A stretch of DNA of 64,000 bases from Pelagibaculum spongiae (GTDB lineage Bacteria > Pseudomonadota > Gammaproteobacteria > Enterobacterales > Pelagibaculaceae). The position numbers and the translations under genes are program-made. The DNA is taken from assembly GCF_003097315.1 (NCBI RefSeq), contig NZ_QDDL01000015.1, forward strand, positions 20,407-84,406. Reading direction: 5' to 3'. Positions 46,503-55,700 of the stretch are shown one piece after another. The notes below the pieces were generated by a model, which saw nothing but the letters and a program-made list of their open reading frames with translations, ran no database searches and was not told where the DNA came from. Numbering within the stretch: the first letter of the stretch is position 1; every line of letters starts with the position of its first letter.

Positions 46503-46770
46503 TCATTCGTTATTTCGATCATGCCTGAATGTTATTGCTGGTTGTGTTGATGACAAACTGTTTACTTTTGACACGTTTCTGAATAAGTTCACAATAGCGA
46601 CAACAAACTAAAAGTTTCATCTGCAACACCTGCCCAAGATAGCTTTAGAGTGAATCAATGGTGAGTTCAGAATGAAACAATAAACAGCTGACAAGGATTA
46701 CAGCTTGAATGTTTAACTATCATATTCAAGCTGGGTTGGCCGATCAGGTAGGATGCCGGAGATAACAACA

Positions 46771-48465
46771 ATGAGAGCAGCAACACTGCCCGTTAACCTG
46801 GATGATTTACTCATGTCGGAAACCCACCAGGTATTCAACCAGCCAACTGCGCTGGAAGATTACAACAGTTTCACATCAGATATACCGCTACAGCATTGGT
46901 TGAAAGTTTTTTATGGCGACTGGGCGGTAGATCGACTGCAAAGTTACGGCGAACAAGCCGGCGGCAGTTTGCTCAAAGCCGGTTTTCTAGCCAATGAAAA
47001 TGCGCCAACATTTGAAACCCATGACCGTTTTGGTCATCGTGTGGATCAAGTGAATTTCCATCCTGCATATCACCAATTAATGAATGCTGCGATTACCGCA
47101 GATATGCCTGCATTGCCATGGAAGCAAACTAAAAAAGGTGCCCATGTTGCGCGTGCTGCAATGGAATATTTGCATATGCAGGCCGACGCCGGTTCAGGCT
47201 GCCCACTGACCATGACATTTGCTGCAGTTCCGGCAATTTCACATCAGTCAGATATCGCTGAAATCTGGTTGCCGAAGATTCTTTCCGGTGTTTATGATCC
47301 GCGAAATATCCCCTGGTATGATAAAAAAGGCGTCACCATCGGCATGGCGATGACCGAAAAACAGGGGGGTTCTGATGTCCGTGCCAATACCACGATTGCT
47401 ACGCCATTAACCAATAGCGGTGGCGGTCAGAAATATTCACTGACCGGACACAAATGGTTTTGCTCTGCGCCGATGTGCGATGCCTTTTTGGTGTTGGCAC
47501 AAACTGACGGCGGTTTATCTTGCTTCTTGGTGCCTCGCTGGCGAGAAGATGGCAGCAAAAATGGTCTCTATTTCCAGCGATTAAAAAACAAACTAGGCAA
47601 TATTTCTAACGCATCTTCCGAAGTTGAATATCGCGATGCCCATGGTTGGATGTTGGGTGAAGAAGGGCGCGGTGTTCGCACTATTATTGAAATGGTCTCG
47701 ATGACGCGTTTTGATTGCATGGTGGGCTCATCGGCGTTAATGCGCGCCTCGGTTGCCCAGGCAATTCATCACACTTCAGGCCGCAGTGCCTTCGGTAAAA
47801 ACCTTCATCAACAACCTTTAATGCAAAATGTTTTAGCTGATTTAGCATTGGAAAGTGAAGCGGCTTTGGCGATGACCCTGCGAGTGGGCCATGCGCTAGA
47901 TATGTCTCAGCAATCGTCAGCCGATGCAGAACAACAAGGTTTATTTGCCCGCATTGCAACTGCAGTCGGTAAATACTGGATTTGTAAAAGGGCACCGCAT
48001 TTAAGCTATGAAGCGATGGAAGCCATCGGTGGTGTGGGTTACGTTGAGCAAAATATTATGTCGCGTATTTACCGTGAAGCGCCGGTAAATGCCATTTGGG
48101 AAGGTAGCGGAAATATTCAATGTCTTGATGTAATTCGAGCAATCCAAAAAGAGCCCGCATGCCTAGAAGCTTTTTTTGCTGAATTAAATTTAGCCCGTGG
48201 TGAAAACGCAGCGCTAGATAATCATATTGAACAATTAAAATCACAATTCGATAACTTTGCTGAATTGGAAGTTCGCGGCAGAACGGTAGTCGACCATATG
48301 GCAACCGCATTACAGGCCGCAACATTAATTCGTTTTGGCGATCCAGAAATTGCCCAAGCTTATATCGCTAGCCGAATTTCCGGGCCAGCTGCAGCAAGCC
48401 TTGGCAGCTTACCCGCAGAGACTGATTTTATGGCGATTATTAAACGGGCAATGCCGCAGGTTTAA
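46771..48465 (+). CDS. Acyl-CoA dehydrogenase
   Basis: FAD-dependent dehydrogenase of the long AidB/FadE-like group, about 564 residues. AidB-like ordering: an N-terminal extension (residues 1-140), then the core with GCPLTMTFAAVPAI, VTIGMAMTEKQGGSDVRANTT and YSLTGHKWFCSAPMCDAFLVLAQT. The C-terminal domain has LSYEAMEAIGGVGYVEQNIMSRIYREAPVNAIWEGSGNIQCLDV, whose Arg-Glu-Ala and WEG patterns fit AidB and isovaleryl-type enzymes. ATG 46771 has GGAG ten bases upstream and is preferred over 46753. Substrate not determinable; a terminator follows. Confidence 0.9.
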   Translation: MRAATLPVNLDDLLMSETHQVFNQPTALEDYNSFTSDIPLQHWLKVFYGDWAVDRLQSYGEQAGGSLLKAGFLANENAPTFETHDRFGHRVDQVNFHPAYHQLMNAAITADMPALPWKQTKKGAHVARAAMEYLHMQADAGSGCPLTMTFAAVPAISHQSDIAEIWLPKILSGVYDPRNIPWYDKKGVTIGMAMTEKQGGSDVRANTTIATPLTNSGGGQKYSLTGHKWFCSAPMCDAFLVLAQTDGGLSCFLVPRWREDGSKNGLYFQRLKNKLGNISNASSEVEYRDAHGWMLGEEGRGVRTIIEMVSMTRFDCMVGSSALMRASVAQAIHHTSGRSAFGKNLHQQPLMQNVLADLALESEAALAMTLRVGHALDMSQQSSADAEQQGLFARIATAVGKYWICKRAPHLSYEAMEAIGGVGYVEQNIMSRIYREAPVNAIWEGSGNIQCLDVIRAIQKEPACLEAFFAELNLARGENAALDNHIEQLKSQFDNFAELEVRGRTVVDHMATALQAATLIRFGDPEIAQAYIASRISGPAAASLGSLPAETDFMAIIKRAMPQV

Positions 48466-48492
48466 TAGTTAACGCGCCGTAAAGAGCATTGT

Positions 48493-48526
48493 AAAAAGCC
48501 CTGCCAGAAACAGCAGGGCTTTTTTG
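48493..48526 (+). terminator. Terminator after acyl-CoA dehydrogenase
   Basis: AGCCCTGC/GCAGGGCT stem with an eight-base loop, followed by T6, 28 bases after the stop. Confidence 0.88.
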
Positions 48527-48634
48527 TGTATATCGCAAAAAGGCATGGATGCCGGTGCGTGTATTTTATCTGCTATCCAGCGCAAGCATTCCTGATAGTT
48601 ATCCGTATATGTTATTTGACCACCATAAATAAAA

Positions 48635-48702
48635 GCTTAACAAACATATGGTTAGGTAAGGTATGTGATTGGTGTAACTTATAACGATTTATGCTGTTAG
48701 AT
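48635..48702 (+). repeat. attC-like recombination site 0
   Basis: Begins GCTTAAC (fits the R'' core RYYYAAC) and ends GTTAGAT (fits the R' core GTTRRRY). The arms between are imperfectly complementary: TTAACAAACATA against TATGCTGTTAGA, and inner GTTAGGTAAG against CTTATAAC. 68 bases, short attC size. It is in the 48466-48902 interval, which has no gene. Confidence 0.5.
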
Positions 48703-48785
48703 CAGTCAATTGACATATGCGGATTCTCAATATAGCCTCGCTTTCATCGGATGAAAGCCGGGTTAAACCAAGTGGCAAGCGAGTT

Positions 48786-48866
48786 CTAGCAGCTACAAAG
48801 AGGAATCTGGCTTTCATATCTATAGAAGACTATGCGGCAAAAATTCCTTATAGGTCGCTGTTAGTT
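48786..48866 (+). repeat. attC-like recombination site 1
   Basis: Left arm CTAGCAGCTACAAAGAGGAA is the imperfect complement of right arm ATTCCTTATAGGTCGCTGTT (ends TAG). The R' core reads GTTAGTT (one deviation), at 48860, and lies 43 bases before the next gene's start. The same spacing (about 46) is seen at site 2. Confidence 0.5.
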
Positions 48867-48902
48867 TTCTCACCAAGTTCGGCGTAAATATCGAGATATA
48901 AT

Positions 48903-49799
48903 TTGAAAGAATATAGTGGAGTGGTTTTCTTTGTTGATATCCTAGGAGTAGGAGCGTTAACTCAAGGGAAAATTAATATAACTGAAGAAGATTTTTTGTC
49001 TCATAGGTTTAGTTTTAAAGAAAGCTTTTCTGAACATCAATTTTGTGCAAAGTTGCTCGTAAAATTTAGAAGAATATTGACTAATGCTACTGAGAATTTC
49101 AAGAAAATTAAGGTAGCTCAATTATCCGACTGCGCATTTATATGGTCAGAAGATCCAGACTTAGTTGTTAATGTTGCAAGAGACATTATGTGGAAATCTA
49201 CTCTTGGGGGAATTCTCTGTCGAGGAGGCTTAGCATACGGTCAGATTGTTGAACCAGATAAAATTAATACTAAGCTTGGTATGTTTATTTGTGGTGGGGC
49301 TGTTACTGATGCAGTAAAGCTTGAGGAAACTGGTAAAGGGGCAAGGGTCTTTATAAATACTGAGTTAGTGTCGGAGCTAAAATCGATTCCGCCTACTGCG
49401 TTTGTTCCCCGTAAAAATCCTATTAGCTTTACAATTGCAGATGAGTTTTTATGGTACAAATATCCAGAGGATATCGAGTCAATCTATGATGATGTTAAAG
49501 TAGATAGGCTTAAAGTACTAGATGGCATAGCTAAAGCAATTGCTATGTTGAAGCACTCCCCTAGGTTTTCGTGGAATTCCTCATCGGCTCCAGGAAGACT
49601 TCAATTAGCTAGTACCATCGATGTAATATCTTCGGAAACAGAGAATTTAGCTAATAATTTAGATTTAAAATTTGAATGTGAATACGTTATTAATAGCTTA
49701 GAAAACAGAAGTGAACAAAGACAGAAAAATGCTTTAAATGTATATAGGCAAACTATCAGTCAAGAAGTGAAAACTAATAAGGCATTTAAACGGAACTAA
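48903..49799 (+). CDS. Class III nucleotide cyclase homology-domain protein (cassette gene 1)
   Basis: 298 residues. It shows the layout of a class III cyclase catalytic fold: FFVDILGVG with metal-ligand Asp12, QLSDCAFIWSEDPD with second Asp76, CRGGLAYGQIVEPD (the RGGIAYG strand-turn) and ICGGAVTDAVKLEETGKGARVFI. The catalytic spacing is plausible, but base specificity cannot be read, and it may be inactive or a pyrimidine cyclase. No sensor domain and no membrane segment. TTG 48903 is the likely start with GAG about nine bases upstream. It is AT-rich, with many AGA/AGG/ATA codons unlike its neighbours, and its 3' end lies inside attC-like site 2. Confidence 0.6.
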   Translation: MKEYSGVVFFVDILGVGALTQGKINITEEDFLSHRFSFKESFSEHQFCAKLLVKFRRILTNATENFKKIKVAQLSDCAFIWSEDPDLVVNVARDIMWKSTLGGILCRGGLAYGQIVEPDKINTKLGMFICGGAVTDAVKLEETGKGARVFINTELVSELKSIPPTAFVPRKNPISFTIADEFLWYKYPEDIESIYDDVKVDRLKVLDGIAKAIAMLKHSPRFSWNSSSAPGRLQLASTIDVISSETENLANNLDLKFECEYVINSLENRSEQRQKNALNVYRQTISQEVKTNKAFKRN

Positions 49800-49871
49800 A
49801 ACAGTGGGTTACGTTTCACTTCACTACACATTTTAACCCACTATTTTAGTCCGCTTAATGCGGCGTTAGCA
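49773..49871 (+). repeat. attC-like recombination site 2
   Basis: Best of the set. Arms CGGAACTAAAACAGTGGGTT (49790 on) and AACCCACTATTTTAGTCCG pair along their length with a single extra A on the left arm, matching the extrahelical-base feature of attC. The site ends CTTAATGCGGCGTTAGC, a typical attC 3' end, with R' GTTAGCA at 49865. The left core (ACTAATA) is degenerate and lies in coding sequence. Confidence 0.65.
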
Positions 49872-49911
49872 CTATTTAAATTTTTTCGTCTTAACTTATA
49901 AAGGATTAGAA

Positions 49912-50589
49912 GTGGATTTTGAATTACTATTACAAAAACCAAATATTGAGCCGTTAGATAGCAACACTCAAAGAATAAGAAGAAATCTACTAATCGCTTC
50001 TATTATCGGGATTATTCTAACAATTGGCGCTGCAAGTTTTAGTAGTCAAAATGGACTGTCTGGATTTAAATTTGAAAACTTAAACATATTTCATGTTTAT
50101 TTATTCTTACTTGTAGCATTGGTGTATTTTCTTTGTCACTTTCTATGGGCATCCTCTGATCATTTAAATGAAAATAAACTAAGACTAACAGGCATAAAAA
50201 TACCTAAAGCAACTGTTGCCAGTTACGCTTCCTCATCAACATTTGAACCTAATACTGACGAAGAAAGGCAATCAACTTTATTTTCTTGGTGGAAAGGGCA
50301 TAGGCAACAATCTGAACATTTTTATAGCTTAATTGATTCTATAGATAAAAACATTGAAAATGCCCAATTTGAACCTGCGATTAATTCAATTAAACAAAGA
50401 ATTGAAGATATGAACTCTAAAACAGAGTACATTGAAAATGCATTGCTTAAATTTGAAAGTGGCTTTTGGAAGCATCAACGAAGTCAAATTCTGAGATGGT
50501 TTTTATTAGATGTTGGGGTTCCATGTATTCTGGCAGTTATTTCAATTATTTTACTGTCTATTAAAGTATATGCACTTCACTGCTCATAG
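49912..50589 (+). CDS. Three-helix membrane protein (cassette gene 2)
   Basis: 225 residues, no known family. Helices near 25-43 (LLIASIIGIILTIGAASF), 58-80 (IFHVYLFLLVALVYFLCHFLW) and 198-221 (DVGVPCILAVISIILLSIKV). A long hydrophilic, partly coiled-coil stretch between (about 82-190: SLIDSIDKNIENAQFEP, IKQRIEDMNSKTEYIENALLKF) is likely cytoplasmic. GTG 49912 has AAAGGA about nine bases upstream. The gene fills its unit exactly, starting 46 bases after the R' core of site 2 and ending three bases before the next R''-like GCTAACA. Composition is AT-rich like cassette gene 1. Confidence 0.65.
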   Translation: MDFELLLQKPNIEPLDSNTQRIRRNLLIASIIGIILTIGAASFSSQNGLSGFKFENLNIFHVYLFLLVALVYFLCHFLWASSDHLNENKLRLTGIKIPKATVASYASSSTFEPNTDEERQSTLFSWWKGHRQQSEHFYSLIDSIDKNIENAQFEPAINSIKQRIEDMNSKTEYIENALLKFESGFWKHQRSQILRWFLLDVGVPCILAVISIILLSIKVYALHCS

Positions 50590-50591
50590 TG

Positions 50592-50600
50592 CTAACAAAT
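50592..50600 (+). repeat. attC half-site 3 (5' R'' core only)
   Basis: GCTAACAAA directly after cassette gene 2 fits R'' (RYYYAAC), and TAGTGCTAA here is the inverse complement of TTAGCACTA at site 2. No convincing 3' partner was found downstream. The site may be interrupted by the duplicated sequence that follows. Confidence 0.45.
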
Positions 50601-50617
50601 AAGGATAGGCAGAACCA

Positions 50618-50766
50618 TTGCCAGCCAAAGCTTTATCTATAGCAACCCAAAAATCTTCAATTTCCACAATAATCTTGCTCCAGCTAACAGTAACGATTGC
50701 CAGCCAAAGCTTTATCTATAGCACCCCAAAAATCTTCAATTTCCACAATAATCTCGCTCCAGCTAA
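50618..50766 (+). repeat. 71-bp tandem duplication in front of RAYT copy 2
   Basis: Positions 50618-50688 and 50697-50766 are near-identical copies differing at only a few bases, including one deletion, separated by eight bases. Each ends in CTC(C)AGCTAA. The second copy's end is complementary to TTAGCTGGAG at 50786-50795, forming a hairpin with a GTGG immediately after. This recalls the REP-like palindromes that RAYT proteins recognise. Confidence 0.7.
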
Positions 50767-50828
50767 TATTTGATAACCACTGAAATTAGCTGGAGTGGAT
50801 GCTTGTTAAAAGCCTTCCTAAATTTATC

Positions 50829-51875
50829 ATGCCTGCACCTCGTGCCATTTTGTTCGACCCCAAAGCCAATCCATTCGTCCATGCCTGCTCCAGATGCGTT
50901 AGGCGAGGGTGGTTGTGTGGCGAAGATCCCGCGATTGTTCCAGAACTGAGAAAGAACTACGACCATCGCCGTCAGTGGATTGTTGATCGGCTCGCATTGT
51001 TAGTAAAAGCCTTTGCTATTGAAGTGGCTGCTTACGCGATTATGTCGAATCATTATCACTTGGTGTTATATGTCGATGTCGACAAAGCAGAAAAATGGAC
51101 TGACGATGAAGTACTGACCCAATATTGCAAAGTATTTAAAGGCGAATATCTAGTACAAAAATACCTCAACCCGAAAGATAAAAAAGCCATGACCTCGGCA
51201 GAAGTGAACATGGCTTTAAGCTTTGCTGATGTTTATAGAGAGCGGTTAATGAGTATCAGCTGGTTTATGCGTGCCATTAATGAACCGCTGGCACGAAGAG
51301 CTAATTCTGAAGATAATTGTACCGGCCGCTTTTGGGAAGGTCGATTTAAAGCACAGGCATTGCTTGATCAACAAGCCTTATTAACCTGCATGGCATATGT
51401 TGACCTTAATCCACTGCGGGCGGGCATTGCTAAAACTCCGGAAGATTCTAATTACACCTCAATACAAGCTCGAATTAATATTGAGCAGAAAAATCAATCT
51501 AAAAATAAAAAGAAAGTTAACTTGGAACCTAACTATCCCAGACTAAAGCCCTTGTTGGGTTCTAGAATGAAAAAGCAGCAACATTCTGAATGTTTGCCAT
51601 TTAAATATCAGGATTACCTGGAGTTGGTTGACGCTAGCGCTCGAATGGCACGAATTGATAAGAAATGTCATATGCAACAAGATTTACCATCGATATTCAA
51701 ACGATTAAAGCTTCGTGTTGATGCAACTGAATGGGCTAGTATCATGAGTGGGCGCGGGCCGTCACTGATGCAGAAATTCTCTACTGCGATTGGAAAATAT
51801 TCCGATATATTGAAATTTAAGCGGCGGGCCAGAGAACAGCATAAGGCCAAAGCACAGAAGTTTGGTTCGACATAA
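50829..51875 (+). CDS. REP-associated tyrosine transposase (RAYT), copy 2
   Basis: 348 residues, paralogue of the gene at 5472 and colinear with it. MPAPRAILFDPKANPFVHACSRCVRRGWLCGEDP at the N-terminus, HUH motif MSNHYHLVLYVDV, Y1 region FWEGRFKAQALLDQQALLTCMAYVDLNPLRAGI. ATG 50829 is preferred to 50799 by comparison with copy 1. The central and C-terminal linker differ most between copies. Upstream duplications and the palindrome suggest local RAYT activity here, unlike copy 1. Confidence 0.9.
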   Translation: MPAPRAILFDPKANPFVHACSRCVRRGWLCGEDPAIVPELRKNYDHRRQWIVDRLALLVKAFAIEVAAYAIMSNHYHLVLYVDVDKAEKWTDDEVLTQYCKVFKGEYLVQKYLNPKDKKAMTSAEVNMALSFADVYRERLMSISWFMRAINEPLARRANSEDNCTGRFWEGRFKAQALLDQQALLTCMAYVDLNPLRAGIAKTPEDSNYTSIQARINIEQKNQSKNKKKVNLEPNYPRLKPLLGSRMKKQQHSECLPFKYQDYLELVDASARMARIDKKCHMQQDLPSIFKRLKLRVDATEWASIMSGRGPSLMQKFSTAIGKYSDILKFKRRAREQHKAKAQKFGST

Positions 51876-51915
51876 AATAACGCCAATACAACAATCATTA
51901 GCTAGATGATGAATG

Positions 51916-51939
51916 TTCTGTAAGATGAATCTTGCAGAA
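51916..51939. repeat. Hairpin downstream of RAYT copy 2
   Basis: TTCTGTAAGA/TCTTGCAGAA ten-base stem with one G-T wobble and a TGAA loop. GGCCA/TGGCC about 30 bases further may form a second small stem. No T-run. Confidence 0.5.
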
Positions 51940-52094
51940 TTTCCTGTGCCTATAAATTGGTACAAAAGGCCAATGCTGGCCGCTACTTTGAATTGATGGT
52001 GCCAAATTGATATTGTTTCATCGCAAAAGCGATATAATTAATTCTTTGGGTGTATGCAGTTTTTACTTTGGCTGGCACAGATGAAGGAGAGGCG

Positions 52095-52616
52095 ATGAAT
52101 AAGCTGATGGAATACTGCAGATTGGTGCTGTTTGTGTTTGGTGTGTTGGTAGGTATTCAGCTGCCGGGCTTTGTTGGCCAATATGGGCAGAGCTTGCAAG
52201 CTCGTTTGCTGGAATCCAATAGCAGTGTTGCTGTGTTTCAAGATGATGCTGACCGATATTTTGATGGTGATATGAACAAGTTGATTGATCACTATGCAAA
52301 AAAGAAAGACCCAGTGATTAACTCGGGCGGAGAAAGTATCAGTGCGCTGATGTCGAGAAATCGATATTTGGAAGTAGCGTTACGAGATTTTAATCAGTCG
52401 ATATATAGTCAATATTTGCATGTTTTTGCACGGCCGATTATCGAGGTGCGAGATAATGTTTGGCAGCATTATAGTTTTAGTGTTGTGCTGAACATGACCG
52501 CTATTTTATTTGGCTTGGCTGCAGGGTTGTTGGGTTCGATAGTTTTGGATTTATTTTTCGTTATTGTAGGTTTTATATTCAAAGGGATTTTCAGCAGACG
52601 AACAGCGTCAGAGTAA
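52095..52616 (+). CDS. DUF2937-like membrane protein
   Basis: 173 residues. N-terminal helix (YCRLVLFVFGVLVGIQLPGFVGQYGQSLQARL), a central soluble helical part (DDADRYFDGDMNKLIDHYAKKKDPVINSGGESISAL) and a C-terminal helix pair (SVVLNMTAILFGLAAGLLGSIVLDLFFVIVGFIF) match the DUF2937 layout, role unknown. ATG 52095 has AAGGAGAGG just ahead; the longer frame from 52050 has no ribosome site. Confidence 0.7.
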   Translation: MNKLMEYCRLVLFVFGVLVGIQLPGFVGQYGQSLQARLLESNSSVAVFQDDADRYFDGDMNKLIDHYAKKKDPVINSGGESISALMSRNRYLEVALRDFNQSIYSQYLHVFARPIIEVRDNVWQHYSFSVVLNMTAILFGLAAGLLGSIVLDLFFVIVGFIFKGIFSRRTASE

Positions 52617-52619
52617 GCT

Positions 52620-52708
52620 ATTAATCGCTGCGTAAATATTCTCTAGATGTGACGCACTAAGACACCTATGTTGTCGGAGTTGTCAGGTGCGCCATATCTA
52701 TTAAACGG
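52620..52708 (+). repeat. Dispersed structured intergenic element, copy B
   Basis: Related to 44877-44995 over its full length. Its hairpin (52653-52690) pairs GCACTAAGACACC with the distal TTGTCAGGTGC. The outer pair changes GCC/GGC in copy A to GCA/TGC in copy B, so pairing is kept. It starts just after the DUF2937-like gene and runs to the 3' end of the RND gene. Confidence 0.6.
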
Positions 52709-55700
52709 AGTGCTGCTCCAAATATCCCCTTGAACCAATCCAATGACGGAAGTCTTCATGAATTCGGTACAAACAAGGAATCAGGAATAGAGTAATCACC
52801 GTCGCAAACAAAATACCAAAAGCCAGTGAAGTGGCCATTGGAATTACAAACTGTGCTTGTAAGCTGGTTTCCATAATAATCGGAGCCAGTCCAAAGAATG
52901 TTGTCAGCGAGGTGAGCAAAATTGCCCGGAATCGCTGGCTACCTGCCTGCCGAATGGCTTGGTCGAGGCTTTGCCCGTCTAGCCTGGCTCGAGTAATAAA
53001 GTCGACCATAATTAAACTGTCGTTAACTACCACGCCGCCCAGAGCCACCAGTCCATATATCGACATCATGCTCAGTGAAAGGTCGAAAATTAAATGGCCA
53101 ACAATGGCACCAACAAAACCAAATGGAATCACCGACATAATAATCAGTGGCAAGCTGTAAGAGTGCAGTGGAATAGCGATTAAGGCGAATACCAGTAATA
53201 AAGCAATCATGGCAGCGATTGCCAAGCGGTTCATTAGTTTTGCCTCTTCCATGCTAGCGCCACCGAGACTAAACTGAATATCTGGATAGTTTTCAGTGAG
53301 CCATTGTGGAAAATTTTGGTTTATGGTTTCGACAATTTTATTTGGCTCAGCAAGTGCTGTGACATCTGCTTCTAGGGTTGCCACTCGCTTTCTATCAACC
53401 CGGCTAATGGTTGAATAGCCTATGCCGTTTGATATTTCAGCGACTTCCTCAAAAGGTACGGTTGCACCGCTAGAGGTGCGAATCCGTAAACCTTCTAGGC
53501 TAGTTAAAGCCTTTCGTTGCTCTGCAGGGTAGCGAACAATAATTTTTATTTCATCTCGACCGCGCTGAATCCGCTGAATTTCTTCACCATAGAAAGCCTG
53601 GCGAACCTGACGACCTAAATCTCTAGAAGAAATCCCTAATGATTCAGCAGAAGGTTTAATTTTTAATTGAATCTCTCTGCTGCCCTGTGAAAGAGAATTA
53701 GTGATATTAAAAACACCCTGGTACTTTTTTAATCGTTGTTCTAGCTCAGTGGCAGCTTGAGCCAAGTTTTGTGGATTATTACCATTCAATTGAAAAGATA
53801 ATGCAGCACCGCCGCCGGTATTGGTTGAAGCATTAAATTTAAGGAGTTTAACGCTGGGTAAATCGCCGACTTGTTCTCGCCATTGCTTAGAAAAACTAAC
53901 CGCATCTAATGAGCGTTGCTCCGGCTTGGTTAGCTCAACCACCATTTCACCGCGTGTTTCACCGCTGGCGAATGTTAGTTGATGCTTGACTAGCTCAGGT
54001 TGCTGGGAGTTTTGTTTTTCGTAGCGCTCCTCGACCTGATTGAGTGCCAGTTCAAGCTGCTGTAGCCGTTGGTTTCTGGTTTGAATTGAACTGCCAGGTT
54101 CTAGTTGTAATTCCACCTGAATAAAATCACTAGGAACATCGGGGAAAAACTGTGAGCGCACGGTGCCGCCAGCAACCAGGCCAATTGTGACAATCAGCAT
54201 TGAGAAAAATATTGATAGCGTCAGCCAGCGATTTTTAATCGACCACTCTAGCGCGGGTTGATATTTGCGCTCGATAAAAAGCTGTAAACGCGCTTGAACG
54301 GAATCTTGAATTCTTTCTAACCAATTAGGCTCCCGGTTTTCTCGATGCTGTATTTTCATTTGTGCCAAATGAGCTGGCAAAATTAGTTTTGATTCAACTA
54401 GAGAAAAAAACAAACATAAGATGACCACCATACAGATGGCTTCAAAAAATGGTGCCGCGTCGCCGCCAACAAACAGAATCGGTGCAAAAGCCGCCATGGT
54501 GGTTAATACGCCGAAGGTGGCTGGTTTTGCGACTTTTTGTGCGCCGCGAATCACTTCATCTAGGGTATGGCCTTTTTCACTGATCTGCTGATAAACGCTT
54601 TCTCCTATGACAATCGCATCATCGACCACTATGCCGAGCACCAGAATAAAACCAAACAGGCTGATCATATTGATGGTGGTTGGCCATGGCGTGAGAGGCA
54701 ATAACCATAAACTACCTAAAAAGCAGATAGGAATGCCGACGATGACCCAAAATGCAATGCGCAAGCGTAAGAATAACGTCAGAATTAAGAAAACCAGCGC
54801 TGCACCTGCAACCATGTTTTCCATCATCATTTCTAGCCGACCATTCAGATAGTAGGAAATATCCCCCCAATAGTCGACTTCAATGCCATCAGGCAGTTGT
54901 AGTTTTTTATCGCTAATAAATTCTCTAGCTAATCTGGCGACTTCTAGTTCGTTTTGATCACCGGTTTTTTTTACTCGCAACATGCTGGCCGGTTTGCCGT
55001 TGAAGTAGGTGAAAAAATCACTTTCAGAGAAGCCATCTTTAACCTGAGCAATATCGGCCAATTTGAGTTGGCTGCCATCAGGAAAACTGCGCAATGTTAA
55101 ATCAGCATATTCTTCGGCAGTGTATTTTTGATCTTTGGTGCGCAATAAAATATTGCCGCCTTCACTGCGAATTGATCCGCCAGGTAAGTTGACTGAACCC
55201 GTTCTAACCGCTTGGGCGATTTCATCAAAGCTCAAGTTGTAAGCGCGAAGGGTTTGTTCTGACACTTCAATGCTAATTTCTGGTTGAGGGTCGCCGACTA
55301 ACTCAACCAGCCCCATACCAGAAACCGCAGCCATTTCATCACGAATTTGCTGTGCATAAGCGCGGCGTTGCTTGCGGTTTTCGCCGCCATAAACACTTAT
55401 CCACAAAGTAGCTTCGCCAAATTGCAGTTTACGAATTAAGGGCTTTTCGGCCTGCTCGGGTAGTGATGTGATGGCATCTACTCGTAGCTTTACCTGATCG
55501 AGCAACTCTTCGACTTCGAAATCTTGGCTGCTTTCTACATTGACTGTCGCACCGCCTTCATAGCAGGAGGAGTTGATCGACTTAATGCCTTCTAGCCCTT
55601 GTAAGGACTCTTCAATTTTGAGGCAGATTCCTTCTTCTGATTCTTCCGGTGCGGAGCCGGGGTAGGCAATTACGACCTGAACCACTCGACTGTCGAAGTC

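Noticed and set aside
50618..50766. CRISPR array
   Set aside because: Only two long copies separated by eight bases, no regular spacers and no cas genes.
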